Positions 9,208 through 18,379 of a DNA stretch of 51,822 bases are shown here, piece after piece. A program made the translations under genes and the position numbers. The notes beneath the pieces are model-generated. The model was not told the DNA's origin. It ran no database searches and saw only the letters and a list, made by a program, of their open reading frames with translations. The number at the start of each line of letters is the position of its first letter. Position 1 is the stretch's first letter. The stretch comes from Prevotella sp. GTDB taxonomy: Bacteria; Bacteroidota; Bacteroidia; Bacteroidales; Dysgonomonadaceae. Location: NCBI GenBank assembly GCA_031285905.1, contig JAITVH010000122.1, positions 1-51,822 of the forward strand, written 5' to 3'.

Positions 9208-9827
9208 AAAACATATTGCAACATAAAAGATTGTTAAGTACTTTATATTACAATATAAAGGTTAAAGGGATTCGTAGTAAAAAAATAGGTATTTTGTTAT
9301 TTAGAAAAGGTTATTTTAATATTCATAGAACAGCAAAAATAAATATATATAAAGAATATTTTTTTTTTAATAAATCATTTAATATTGTAGAACCATTTCC
9401 ATCGTTATTGGAAATGCAGGAAAATTCAACTCTTAATATAAAAAATGGATTTCAGGTTTGTCCAGGTTGTCATATTATTGTTGTAAAGGGTGCAACATTA
9501 AGCCTTGGAAGTGGATACATTAATCGAAATTCGAAAATCAAATGTTTTGATAGTATTGAAATAGGTGAAAATGTTGTTATTTCAGAAAATTGTACAATTT
9601 GGGATAGTGATGTTCATACAATACAATGTACAGACAGAACTAAGCCCATAAAAATAGGTAATCATGTATGGATTGGAACAAATTGTGTTATATTGAAGGG
9701 AGTTACTATTGGAGATGGAGCTGTAATTGCCGCAGGAAGTGTTGTTAATAGAGATATACCTTCAAAAGCATTAGTAGGTGGAGTTCCAGCAAAGGTATTA
9801 AGAGAAAATGTTAATTGGATAAGATAA
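9204..9827 (+). CDS. Left-handed beta-helix acyltransferase (hexapeptide repeat)
   Basis: This 207-residue protein has a basic N-terminal region and then hexapeptide repeats forming a left-handed beta helix from about residue 75 to 200. The C-terminal signature ([45 protein letters not shown]) is that of the LbetaH O-acetyltransferases. A histidine in WDSDVH (about 135) sits where family members place the catalytic base. It probably acetylates a sugar of the repeat unit using acetyl-CoA; substrate and position cannot be read from sequence. The start overlaps the wzx stop by four bases. A run of ten T (9359-9368) lies inside the reading frame, so slippage there would switch the gene off. Confidence 0.88.
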   Translation: MKNILQHKRLLSTLYYNIKVKGIRSKKIGILLFRKGYFNIHRTAKINIYKEYFFFNKSFNIVEPFPSLLEMQENSTLNIKNGFQVCPGCHIIVVKGATLSLGSGYINRNSKIKCFDSIEIGENVVISENCTIWDSDVHTIQCTDRTKPIKIGNHVWIGTNCVILKGVTIGDGAVIAAGSVVNRDIPSKALVGGVPAKVLRENVNWIR

Positions 9828-9853
9828 ATTGAAATATAGTACTTTTGAGTAAG

Positions 9854-10414
9854 ATGATCGTGAATAAAAATCAAAAAAGAAGATTTAGTAGTTGGAAAGG
9901 GTCATTACGCTGGCTGTTTGTAAATATTTTTATTTCGAAATTCCCATCACGGCATGTTCGATTATTTTTGTTAAGAGTTTGTGGTGTGAAGGTTGGAAAG
10001 GTAGCAATGTATGCCGGTTTTGAGATCAGAAATCCAAAAGGATTAACAATCGAAAGCGGGTGCTCCATTGGGCCAAATGTACGATTAGATGCACGTAAAG
10101 GTCTAATAATAAGAAAGAATACTACTATAGCAGCAGATTCTGTTATTTGGACTTTACAGCATGATTACAACGATGATAATTTTAAAACAATTGGCGAAAA
10201 AGTGATTATTAATGAGTATGCATGGATTTGTTCTCGTTCAATAATTCTTCCTGGCGTAGAGATTGGAAGATGTGCTGTTGTCGCTTCTGGTGCTGTAGTG
10301 ACAAAAGATGTTCCTGATTATGCTATAGTTGGTGGCGTTCCAGCCAAAATTATAGGACAAAGGGAAAAAAAAGATTATAAATACAGTCCATATCACATAT
10401 TACACATTGTATAA
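9854..10414 (+). CDS. Second hexapeptide-repeat acyltransferase (WcaB/WcaF-like)
   Basis: This is a left-handed beta-helix acyltransferase of 186 residues from the ATG at 9854; the frame reaches back only to a TTG at 9845. The N-terminus ([20 protein letters not shown]) and [19 protein letters not shown] resemble the colanic-acid acetyltransferase type. Hexapeptide turns follow, then a histidine in [11 protein letters not shown] and the ending [21 protein letters not shown]. It probably adds an acetyl or other acyl group to the polysaccharide. It shares the fold but little direct sequence with the preceding acyltransferase, so the two are not a recent duplication. The nitroreductase-like gene starts eight bases after it. 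Confidence 0.88.
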   Translation: MIVNKNQKRRFSSWKGSLRWLFVNIFISKFPSRHVRLFLLRVCGVKVGKVAMYAGFEIRNPKGLTIESGCSIGPNVRLDARKGLIIRKNTTIAADSVIWTLQHDYNDDNFKTIGEKVIINEYAWICSRSIILPGVEIGRCAVVASGAVVTKDVPDYAIVGGVPAKIIGQREKKDYKYSPYHILHIV

Positions 10415-10421
10415 AAATATT

Positions 10422-11297
10422 ATGAAAAGAAGAATTAGACTAATAAAATTAATATTTTGCTATATATGGGAAGATATTTTGTATACTTTGTCTTTTCTCA
10501 AAAAATTTGTAGGAAATCAAGATGTAATCTTTACTCAATTAAGACAAAATGCACATATTTTGGATAAAGGTCTGCATATTAATCCATTTGAAAAAGGTCA
10601 TGGTAAAAAAGTTTACCAACAATGTTTATCACTAAAAAGTAAAATTACCGATGAAAATATAAAATTAGATCTTGCTTTTTTGTGGATAGAATCTGTTATA
10701 AAAAAATATGAAAAAGCTCAATTGACAGGGTTAACAGATGTTGATTATATACCGAGACCAGAATTTACGGATAATGATAAGAGTCATTTTTATAAAATAC
10801 TTAAATCTAGGACTTCATGCCGCAATTTTACTAATGAAGAGATTTCGGATGAAATTTTAGATGAAATAATAGATATTGCTGCCGATGCGCCATCAGGCTG
10901 CTGTCGACAAACAGAGCGTTATTATATTGTAAGTGAAAACGAGAAAATAAGAGCACTTGTAAAAAATATAGCAGGAGCGACAGGATTTAGTGGTAATATA
11001 CCTTATCTTGTTTGTATTACAGCAGATACAAGATCATATGGTATAAAAGATCGTATGTTACCATATATTGATGTCTCGTTGAGCATACAAAATTTTCTTT
11101 TAGCTTGCACAATAAATAATATTTATGGAACGCCACTGAATTTTCAGCATGCAACTAAAAAAGAAACTGTAAATGTTAAAAATATATTGAATATTCCTGA
11201 ATATGAGAAAATTATTCTTTTTATAGCGATAGGTAAGGTTAATATCTTGCCATTAAAACCTAAGCGAATAGATATTAAACAAATAAGAAAAAGATAA
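10422..11297 (+). CDS. Nitroreductase-family flavoprotein of a polysaccharide locus
   Basis: This 291-residue protein is started at the ATG at 10422; a TTG at 10407 overlaps the upstream gene. The first 115 residues have basic and hydrophobic helices I cannot assign. From about 125 on it follows the nitroreductase fold: KSRTSCRNFTNEEI (127-140, the FMN-phosphate arginine/serine region), DIAADAPSGCCRQ (151-163), and a later IPYLVCITAD strand with the helix DVSLSIQNFLLACTINN. Such proteins use FMN and NAD(P)H. Similar genes are common next to pyruvyltransferase genes in Bacteroides polysaccharide loci, but I know of no proven reaction for them. Two adjacent cysteines replace the usual residues after APSG. 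Confidence 0.8.
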   Translation: MKRRIRLIKLIFCYIWEDILYTLSFLKKFVGNQDVIFTQLRQNAHILDKGLHINPFEKGHGKKVYQQCLSLKSKITDENIKLDLAFLWIESVIKKYEKAQLTGLTDVDYIPRPEFTDNDKSHFYKILKSRTSCRNFTNEEISDEILDEIIDIAADAPSGCCRQTERYYIVSENEKIRALVKNIAGATGFSGNIPYLVCITADTRSYGIKDRMLPYIDVSLSIQNFLLACTINNIYGTPLNFQHATKKETVNVKNILNIPEYEKIILFIAIGKVNILPLKPKRIDIKQIRKR

Positions 11298-12584
11298 ATG
11301 TCATTATCTTCTAATGAAATATTGCTGGGCAATGCAATAGTATATACACTTACATTGTTAATTTATTACATAAAAAGTAAATCTTTTAACGTGGGAGTAT
11401 TGCTGTTATCTCTTTATACTGCCGCAGCATGGGCATCATTGGGTTTTTTTAATCATCCTTGGTTTTACTTTAGTGTAAGTTATTCACATATGACAATAGA
11501 GCCATTTATCTACTTGTATATAGCCTTGATGTTGTTCATGTATTCGTTTTTAAAAGTAAAGAGTAATACAATCTCAACTATTGTTCAGCCAAGCGTTTCA
11601 AAATTATTGCCATTAATAAAGGTTTTAACTATCATATTAATAATTCATACATCTCTAATACTAACTACATTGCCAAGTTTAATGAGACAGGATTTAAGCG
11701 AAATAAGGGACAGCGTAGTGTATGAAGGGGAACAAGCTTGGTTTATGGGGTATTCATCGTTAAATTTAATACATTTATTTTCGACTGGATTACGCCCTTT
11801 CTATATAATATTTGCATTTTATACATATTTTGTATCGTCAAATAAAAATAGATGGTATTGGATATTCTTTTTAATGACAATCATTTGGTTAATTGCGTCT
11901 ACAATTTTTAATGCAGCTAGAGGAAATTTACTCTTATCTTTAATATTCATTTTTTCTTTATTTATTTTATTTCATAAACACATATCTGAGAAAAAGAAAA
12001 AGATGCTAAGGAATATAGCTATCATTTCTGCGATTCCATTTGTAATGTTTTTTATTGCGGTATCACAATCCAGGTTTGGTGCTGATGCAATAACTTATGT
12101 GAATTATAAGTATGCAGGAGAAAATTTTATCAATTTTAATGGTTTGATGTATCATAATCTGAAGGGAACTACAGATGGCAATGCCTACTTTCCACTTTTA
12201 ACAAAGATTTTTAATCCCGCTGATCAAAAATATGTAACAGCCGGTACTACTGAAAAATGGACCTATATTGAAAGTGAAACGAATGTATCTGGGCAATATT
12301 TCTATACGTTCGTGGGAGGGCTTTGTTTTGAGTTTGGCAAAGTAGGAACATTTTTTATAGCTATTCTCTTTTCTGTTCTTTCATACTATATCTTGTGTGT
12401 TTTAAGAAAACCAAAAGAGATATCAATGTCTCAAATCTTATTTTATGCTATAGGAATATACCTTTTTATTAACGGAGTATTTGTATTTGCATTACAAGGT
12501 TCATCGGGAAACCTAACTATCATATTTTTAATATTGCTTATGATATATTTTAGAAATAATAAAAAAGTGGAAAAGTTATCATGA
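11298..12584 (+). CDS. wzy: O-antigen/EPS polymerase (Wzy-like)
   Basis: This 428-residue integral membrane protein has about ten to twelve hydrophobic helices and a large periplasmic loop (about 260-340, containing NYKYAGENFINFNGLMYH and a tyrosine- and threonine-rich stretch). That topology and the position between flippase and glycosyltransferases fit an oligosaccharide repeat-unit polymerase. Wzy enzymes join repeat units in the periplasm and are too divergent for motif proof. It starts right after the nitroreductase stop with no gap, and its end overlaps the next start by four bases. Confidence 0.82.
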   Translation: MSLSSNEILLGNAIVYTLTLLIYYIKSKSFNVGVLLLSLYTAAAWASLGFFNHPWFYFSVSYSHMTIEPFIYLYIALMLFMYSFLKVKSNTISTIVQPSVSKLLPLIKVLTIILIIHTSLILTTLPSLMRQDLSEIRDSVVYEGEQAWFMGYSSLNLIHLFSTGLRPFYIIFAFYTYFVSSNKNRWYWIFFLMTIIWLIASTIFNAARGNLLLSLIFIFSLFILFHKHISEKKKKMLRNIAIISAIPFVMFFIAVSQSRFGADAITYVNYKYAGENFINFNGLMYHNLKGTTDGNAYFPLLTKIFNPADQKYVTAGTTEKWTYIESETNVSGQYFYTFVGGLCFEFGKVGTFFIAILFSVLSYYILCVLRKPKEISMSQILFYAIGIYLFINGVFVFALQGSSGNLTIIFLILLMIYFRNNKKVEKLS

Positions 12585-13825
12585 AGAAAATAGGCATTTT
12601 GACACATCATAGAGTTTGTAATTTCGGAGCACAATTACAGGCAACTTCAACAGTTGGTTTTTTAAAACGAAAAGGTTATGAGCCTATTGTTATAAATTGG
12701 TATCCAAAAGATTTGGATGATATGTATCAAAAAAGAGTATCGAAAGAACAGTATGCTTACCATATCCATTTTACAGAAGAAAATATGCCCTTAACAGGGC
12801 TATGTCAAACTGAAGATGAACTAGTGGAAGTTCTTAATGAAAATAACTTGGATGCAATTATACTAGGAAGTGATGCCCTATTTAGATTTTTGCCCAAAAG
12901 TGAACGTAAAATGTTCTCCAAGCAAAAACTTCGCATTGTTGAGAAACCTTTTGCTTCAGATCAAGTTTTAGAAGGGAACCCATTTTGGGGAAGTTTTATA
13001 CCAAAACTAGAAACAGAAATTCCAGTTGCCGTATTTTCTGTATCTTCGCAAAACTCTCAGTATACAAAAGTTAATAAACAAGAGTTTAGTTTGTTAGAAA
13101 CTTCATTGAGGCGTTTTAAATATATTACGGTGCGTGATGAATGGACAAAAGAATTAGTGCAATATTTCATCGGAAATACAGAGGTTCCAGTTACGCCTGA
13201 TCCCGTTTTCTCTTTTAATCAGAACACCTATTTGCCAATACTTTCAAAACAGGAAATAATAGAAAAATACAATTTGCCGAATAAATACATATTATTAAGT
13301 TTCAGAAATAAAAATATTTCCGATGATTTTGTAAAAGAGATAGGAGCAACGCTGATAATGAATGGTTATAATCCAGTTGCTTTTCCTCATCCAGAAGGAC
13401 TGAAAGACTACGGATTTGCACACAAGATACCAATGCCCTTAATGCCAATGGATTGGTATTATTTGATAAAGTACTCTGATGGATATATTGGAGAAAGAAT
13501 GCACCCAATCATAGTTTCTTTACACAATGCAGTTCCATTCTTTTGCTTTGATGAATACGGCACAATTGAAAAACGCATTCCATATACAAATAAGTTTGGA
13601 AAATATCTTCGAGAATCAAGTAAAATATATCATATTTTGTCTAAGATTGGTTTATTGGATAATATAATTTCAATAAAAAAAGATATGAAAAAAATAACAT
13701 CCCAGGAAGTTGTTGAAAAGTTATTATCCATTGATAAACAACAATTGATGGATTTTTCAAAAAGGCAGCAAGAATCTTATGAAAAAGGCATGAATAAACT
13801 TCTTGAAAATTTGAATTTACAATAA
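12581..13825 (+). CDS. Polysaccharide pyruvyltransferase family protein
   Basis: This 414-residue protein has the family N-terminus MKKIGILTHHRVCNFGAQLQ, the hallmark of the WcaK/CsaB group. A mid-region follows with AIILGSDALFRF and VAVFSVSSQN, then YITVRDEWTKELV. The C-terminal half has an arginine-histidine pair in YIGERMHPIIVSLHNAVPFF, which aligns with the catalytic RxxH-type region. Members add pyruvate ketals from phosphoenolpyruvate to sugars, giving an acidic polymer, although some relatives have other roles. Its start overlaps the wzy stop by four bases. A gap of 148 bases follows (13826-13973) in which I see no gene. Confidence 0.85.
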   Translation: MKKIGILTHHRVCNFGAQLQATSTVGFLKRKGYEPIVINWYPKDLDDMYQKRVSKEQYAYHIHFTEENMPLTGLCQTEDELVEVLNENNLDAIILGSDALFRFLPKSERKMFSKQKLRIVEKPFASDQVLEGNPFWGSFIPKLETEIPVAVFSVSSQNSQYTKVNKQEFSLLETSLRRFKYITVRDEWTKELVQYFIGNTEVPVTPDPVFSFNQNTYLPILSKQEIIEKYNLPNKYILLSFRNKNISDDFVKEIGATLIMNGYNPVAFPHPEGLKDYGFAHKIPMPLMPMDWYYLIKYSDGYIGERMHPIIVSLHNAVPFFCFDEYGTIEKRIPYTNKFGKYLRESSKIYHILSKIGLLDNIISIKKDMKKITSQEVVEKLLSIDKQQLMDFSKRQQESYEKGMNKLLENLNLQ

Positions 13826-13973
13826 GATAGAGAGGCTTGATGATCAATAAATAAAGTTTATAATTTTAGAATTATAGGTGATATGGATGAGAGTAAGTAC
13901 TTTAAATAGTAACTTAAACAGAGAGATGTATGATGTCTAGATTTTTCTTTGATTGTGGTTTGTTCACAAAAAC

Positions 13974-15116
13974 ATGAACAATAATAGGCGTAAAAACTTA
14001 ATGATTAATAAAATGAGAAATGGATTAGTAGTTTGTAAAGGAACAGGATATTACAAAAATATAGGAGATTATATTCAAAATTTAGCCGCGGAAATTTTTT
14101 TTGATAAAATTGATGTGCTTGTTGAAAGAGAAGAACTATCGTCATATAATTCTTCTACAGACAAGACAAAAGTTATTATGAATGGTTGGTTTATGTGGCA
14201 CCCAGAAAGTTTTCCTCCTGGGGAAGAATTAGAGCCTCTCTTTATTTCTTTTCACATAGTTCCAGATATCGCAGAGAAACTGCTTACTCCAAAAAGTGTT
14301 GAATATCTAAAAAAATATTCACCGATTGGTTGTCGAGATACAGGCACTAAGAATCTATTAGAAAAACATGGCATTCCTTGCTATTTTTCAGGTTGTTTGA
14401 CATTGGTTTTAGGAGAAAAATATAAATCAGAACAAAAAAGTGGAGAAATACTTTTTGTTGATCCATATTATGAGTGGATAAAAATAGGAAAGAAAAAAAT
14501 TGAGTTTCCTTTGGGTGCTATATTTTCTTCTATTTGTACATTATTTACGAATCCCCGAAAAATAAAAAGATTGATTAAAAAGTTCAAATGTGACTCATCG
14601 TTAGGGAAATACGAGAAACTGGATTTCTTAAACATAGATAAATGGCTTCAGGCATCTATGTTTTATAAAGTGTATTCGAAGAATTTTGACGATGATGTTC
14701 TATTTTGTGCTGATTATATAGTACATAATATTCCACGGAAGAGTTTCAAAAATGAAAATGAGAAATTTGACTATGCTAAAAAATTGATGAAAAAATATGC
14801 AGAAGCTAAATTGATAATAACAAGTAGAATCCATTGTGCATTACCAGCAATAGCCGTAGAGACACCAATGATTTTTGTTACGAGCAATGTCCTAGAATCA
14901 AAAAGTAGCGTTAGGAGTAGAGGTCGATTTGGAGGAATGTTAAATCTATTCCAGGTTATGGAATATACTAAAGATAAATTAGTAGCTGCAGATGAAATTC
15001 TAAATAATGGAAATGAAAAAATTGGATTAAATACGGAAATATACAATAAAGAGGATTATTTACTGATAAAAGAACAATTATTAGAAAAATGTAAAGAATT
15101 TGTATCCAAACCTTGA
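13974..15116 (+). CDS. Second, divergent polysaccharide pyruvyltransferase-like protein
   Basis: This protein is 380 residues from the ATG at 13974; in-frame ATGs at 14001 and 14013 are also possible starts. The fold signs are NGLVVCKGTGYYKNIGDYIQ (about residues 17-36), a segment with YSPIGCRDTGTKNLLEKHGI, FSGCLTLVLG, and TSRIHCALPAIAVETPMIFV near the C-terminus, where the arginine and histidine are expected. It resembles the PS_pyruv_trans family but differs clearly from the preceding protein, so it probably acts on another sugar or has another role. It is followed by 224 bases (15117-15340) of very AT-rich DNA in which I find no gene or clear promoter. Confidence 0.75.
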   Translation: MNNNRRKNLMINKMRNGLVVCKGTGYYKNIGDYIQNLAAEIFFDKIDVLVEREELSSYNSSTDKTKVIMNGWFMWHPESFPPGEELEPLFISFHIVPDIAEKLLTPKSVEYLKKYSPIGCRDTGTKNLLEKHGIPCYFSGCLTLVLGEKYKSEQKSGEILFVDPYYEWIKIGKKKIEFPLGAIFSSICTLFTNPRKIKRLIKKFKCDSSLGKYEKLDFLNIDKWLQASMFYKVYSKNFDDDVLFCADYIVHNIPRKSFKNENEKFDYAKKLMKKYAEAKLIITSRIHCALPAIAVETPMIFVTSNVLESKSSVRSRGRFGGMLNLFQVMEYTKDKLVAADEILNNGNEKIGLNTEIYNKEDYLLIKEQLLEKCKEFVSKP

Positions 15117-15340
15117 TTACATTGAATAAAATGGAATTTAGGTGCAAGTAATTATTAAAGTTATAAACAAATTAATAAAATGTTTACTTTTAAAGTACTA
15201 AATTAATGAAGCCTCAATAGTGTAATAAAATTAGGAATTTTTGTTGAAGGTGTTTTATTTTATACTTAAATTTATCCGAATCTTTAAATTAAAATAATAA
15301 ACGCTCTGATTATTCAGTGCTTTCATAACGATCTCTATAT

Positions 15341-16558
15341 ATGGAAAAAATTTTATTAATATCGAAAGCTTTGTATTATCCTCTTGGTGCAGGAAGTAGG
15401 ATTGCACAATATTATTTTCTGGATGGGCTCAAAAATGATGTTGAATATGTAATATGTACTCAATTGCCAGACAAAAGTCATATAAAGAATATTGCAGAAT
15501 TACAAAAGCTACAGCCTAATTTAAAAATTTATTATGATATCAAGAATAAAAGAGAATTTAAAAAAATAGCTAAAACTTTCTTTGGTTCTATATACAATAG
15601 ATATTTTAAGAAAATAATTTCAGATGATTTTATTATAAATTCTTCTCCTGATAATCGTCAAGATATTCAATATGTGAAATTAATCAATGATGTTATCGAA
15701 AAAGAGGATATAAAGCAAGTACAATTTGAATTTTATCATACATTAGATTTATCCTATGCCATTCCGCAGAAAATAAAAAAGATTTTTATCCTTCATGAAA
15801 TGAGGTATAAGCGATTACTACTAGGTTATGACAGTAGTAATTTGCCAATTTCATATAAAAATCTGGTTCTTGGAAAAACAGAAGTTGTAGAAAAAGCATT
15901 TCTGAAAAATATGGATATAGTTGTGGTATTTAATGAAGATGATGCAGAGCATATAAAAGATTGTTGTCCAAAAGTAGTTGTTTCTCCATTTGGAATACCC
16001 GATGAGATTATATACAAAACACACACAAGTACTTCTTTTAATAGTTTCTTCTTTGTTGGTCCTGAATATCATAATCCAAATGCAGTTGGTTTATCTTGGT
16101 TTTTGGATACTATATTTGTGCCAAATATTGACAAGATGCCTTTCCCGGTAGTAATAATTGGAATATGGTCTCGCAAATTTAGAGAAAAGTATAAAGCATA
16201 CCCTAAAATAATTTTTAAAGGTTATCAAGAAACAATAGAACCATTTTTTGAAAATTCAGTCCTTATTAATCCAATCTTAACAGGTTCCGGTATTCGCACA
16301 AAAGTATTACATGCTTTTGCAAATAAAGTTCCTGTATTGAGTACACGATTTGGAGCTGAATGCTGTTTCATGGAAGATGACTGCAGTCATATAGTTTTTT
16401 TTGATTCGGTAGATGAATTTTGTTCTATTGTTAGCAATTATTCAGATAAGCGATGGACGCAGTTAGCTCAGGCAGGATTTGACTATTATGATAGAAAATT
16501 TAATAAACAAACTTTATTGGAAAAAAGAATAAAGATATACTCAGAGAGTAAAATATGA
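15341..16558 (+). CDS. Glycosyltransferase, GT4-like (GT-B fold)
   Basis: This 405-residue protein starts with LLISKALYYPLGAGSRIAQY, a glycine-rich GT-B N-terminal loop that would bind the acceptor side. The C-terminal half has FFVGPEYHNPNAVGLSWFLD, IFKGYQETIEPFFENSVLIN and GSGIRTKVLHAFANKVPVLS, the last being the nucleotide-sugar binding segment of GT4-type retaining enzymes. The usual EAMA-type glutamate is replaced by the HAFA sequence at that position, as in some Glyco_trans_1_4 members. It probably adds one sugar to the lipid-linked repeat unit. The stop overlaps the next start by four bases. Confidence 0.82.
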   Translation: MEKILLISKALYYPLGAGSRIAQYYFLDGLKNDVEYVICTQLPDKSHIKNIAELQKLQPNLKIYYDIKNKREFKKIAKTFFGSIYNRYFKKIISDDFIINSSPDNRQDIQYVKLINDVIEKEDIKQVQFEFYHTLDLSYAIPQKIKKIFILHEMRYKRLLLGYDSSNLPISYKNLVLGKTEVVEKAFLKNMDIVVVFNEDDAEHIKDCCPKVVVSPFGIPDEIIYKTHTSTSFNSFFFVGPEYHNPNAVGLSWFLDTIFVPNIDKMPFPVVIIGIWSRKFREKYKAYPKIIFKGYQETIEPFFENSVLINPILTGSGIRTKVLHAFANKVPVLSTRFGAECCFMEDDCSHIVFFDSVDEFCSIVSNYSDKRWTQLAQAGFDYYDRKFNKQTLLEKRIKIYSESKI

Positions 16559-17283
16559 TGAGAACAATGAATATAGCTTTAATTTTTGCTGGAGGTTCCG
16601 GTTCTCGAATGAATACCAAATCGAAACCAAAACAATTTCTTGAACTTCATGGGAAACCTATTATTATCTATACTTTAGAACTGTTTGATAATCATAGAGA
16701 TATAGATGGTATTATTATCGTATGTGTAGAAGATTGGATTGATTATCTTAAAAAAATGTTGAAAAAATTCGACATTACAAAAGTTCAAGAAATTGTTGCA
16801 GGAGGCGAGACTGGCCAGGAGTCAATTTATAATGGGCTGGAATCGGCAGCACAAAATTATCCACATGATAGCGTGGTTCTTATTCACGATGGTGTACGCC
16901 CGCTAATTGATGATGTTACTATTTCAGAGAATATACAAACTGTCCGCGAAAAAGGTTCTTGCATTACATGTATTCCTGCTACCGAAACATTAATTGTGAC
17001 TAAAGATGACGATTCCATGGAAATCCCTTCAAGAAAAAATTCCTTCTTAGCTCGTGCACCACAAAGTTTTGTACTCAAGGATATTTGGGCAATACACCAA
17101 AAGGCAAGGGCAGAGGGTAGAAACGATTTTATTGATTCTTGCACAATGATGAGCCATTATGGTAAAAAACTTGATATCATAATTGGACCAACTGAGAATA
17201 TAAAAATTACAACACCTGCCGATTTTTACATCTTTAGGGCTATTGAAGAAGTTAGAGAAAATTCGCAAATATTTGGAATATGA
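16555..17283 (+). CDS. TarI-like CDP-alditol (ribitol-phosphate) cytidylyltransferase
   Basis: This 242-residue member of the IspD/TarI family has the nucleotide-binding motif FAGGSGSRM (11-19), PKQFLELHGKPIIIYT (25-40), VLIHDGVRPLI (about 108-118) and ARAPQSF. The PKQFLELHGKPIIIYTLE sequence is what I associate with TarI (CTP plus ribitol-5-phosphate to CDP-ribitol) rather than with housekeeping IspD. Its position right before an SDR and a LicD gene supports a CDP-polyol donor made for LicD. The exact polyol (ribitol, arabinitol or another) is inferred, not shown. Three in-frame ATGs (16555, 16558, 16567) are possible; the first overlaps the upstream stop. Confidence 0.8.
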   Translation: MMRTMNIALIFAGGSGSRMNTKSKPKQFLELHGKPIIIYTLELFDNHRDIDGIIIVCVEDWIDYLKKMLKKFDITKVQEIVAGGETGQESIYNGLESAAQNYPHDSVVLIHDGVRPLIDDVTISENIQTVREKGSCITCIPATETLIVTKDDDSMEIPSRKNSFLARAPQSFVLKDIWAIHQKARAEGRNDFIDSCTMMSHYGKKLDIIIGPTENIKITTPADFYIFRAIEEVRENSQIFGI

Positions 17284-18335
17284 ATTTGAATGATAAAATA
17301 TTACAAGAAGATATTGAAATCCTTTCCCAAAAATGCAATTGGTCTGAACTATATAACTCTTCAATTCTGATAACTGGAGCAACTGGCTTGATCGGGCAGT
17401 ATTTCGTTTTTTTACTGTTATATCTTAATGAAAATGAGAATGCTAATATTCGGATTTTTGCTTTTGTGAGGAATGAAAATAAGGCAAAAGCAATGTTTGG
17501 AGGCAGAGCTAAAATAAGTTTTGTAATAGGCAATATTTTAGAATCAATCAAAATTATCGAAGAAATCGATTATATTATCCATGGGGCAAGTATCACTCAA
17601 AGTCATTCTTTTGTTGATAATCCGGTAGAGACAATTGATACAGCCTATAAAGGAATGCATAATATCCTTGAATTTGCTTGCAAAAAACAATTAAAATCGA
17701 TTGTTTATTTGTCAAGTATGGAAGTATTCGGTATTACAGATCCACAATTATTGGAAGTAAGGGAGAACGATTATGGCTATATTGATATTCTTAATCCGCG
17801 TAGCTCGTATTCAGAAAGTAAACGCTTATGTGAATGTTTATGTGCTAGTTATTCAATAGAATATAGTATTCCTGTAAAAATAGCTCGTTTAACACAAACA
17901 CTAGGTCCGGGAGTCGATTACGATGATACACGTCTTGCTGCATTCTTTGCACGTAGTGTCATCAAACAAAAAGATATTATATTGCAGACAGAAGGGAAAC
18001 CATGCCGTCCATGTTTATATATTCGTGATGCGATTTCCGGAATTTTTACTGTCCTACTGAAAGGAGAGAATGGCACAGCATATACTATTGCAAACAAGAA
18101 TACAGCAATACCGGTATACCAAATAGCAGAGATGGTAGCTGAAAAAATAGCTGAAAACAAAATTAAAGTAAAATATAATATTACAAATCCGAAGGAATAT
18201 GCATTCAATCAGGATCTCAATCTTTTCTTAAATACAGACAAGATAGAATCTCTTGGATGGCAAGCAGAAATTGGGCTTGAAGAAGCCTATAAAAGAATGA
18301 TTGAAAGTATGAAATACAGGATGTCATCAAAATGA
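17280..18335 (+). CDS. NAD-dependent epimerase/dehydratase (extended SDR)
   Basis: This 351-residue extended short-chain dehydrogenase has a Rossmann motif TGATGLIG at 32-39, an NAD-side HGASITQSHS region near 101-110, SSMEVFG near 145-151, and the catalytic YSESK at 177-181 (YxxxK). Translational coupling to the cytidylyltransferase (four-base overlap) suggests that it makes the alditol phosphate or modifies the CDP-linked product. TarJ, the usual ribulose-5-phosphate reductase, belongs to another dehydrogenase family and is absent. A sugar-nucleotide epimerase acting on an unrelated sugar is the alternative. Confidence 0.85.
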   Translation: MNLNDKILQEDIEILSQKCNWSELYNSSILITGATGLIGQYFVFLLLYLNENENANIRIFAFVRNENKAKAMFGGRAKISFVIGNILESIKIIEEIDYIIHGASITQSHSFVDNPVETIDTAYKGMHNILEFACKKQLKSIVYLSSMEVFGITDPQLLEVRENDYGYIDILNPRSSYSESKRLCECLCASYSIEYSIPVKIARLTQTLGPGVDYDDTRLAAFFARSVIKQKDIILQTEGKPCRPCLYIRDAISGIFTVLLKGENGTAYTIANKNTAIPVYQIAEMVAEKIAENKIKVKYNITNPKEYAFNQDLNLFLNTDKIESLGWQAEIGLEEAYKRMIESMKYRMSSK

Positions 18336-18379
18336 ATTTAAGACTTACTCAAACGAAAACCTAATAATTAAATACACGA

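Noticed and set aside
16555-17283. Housekeeping IspD (isoprenoid pathway)
   Set aside because: Motif wording and neighbours (SDR, LicD) point to the TarI-like branch; it is not next to isoprenoid genes.
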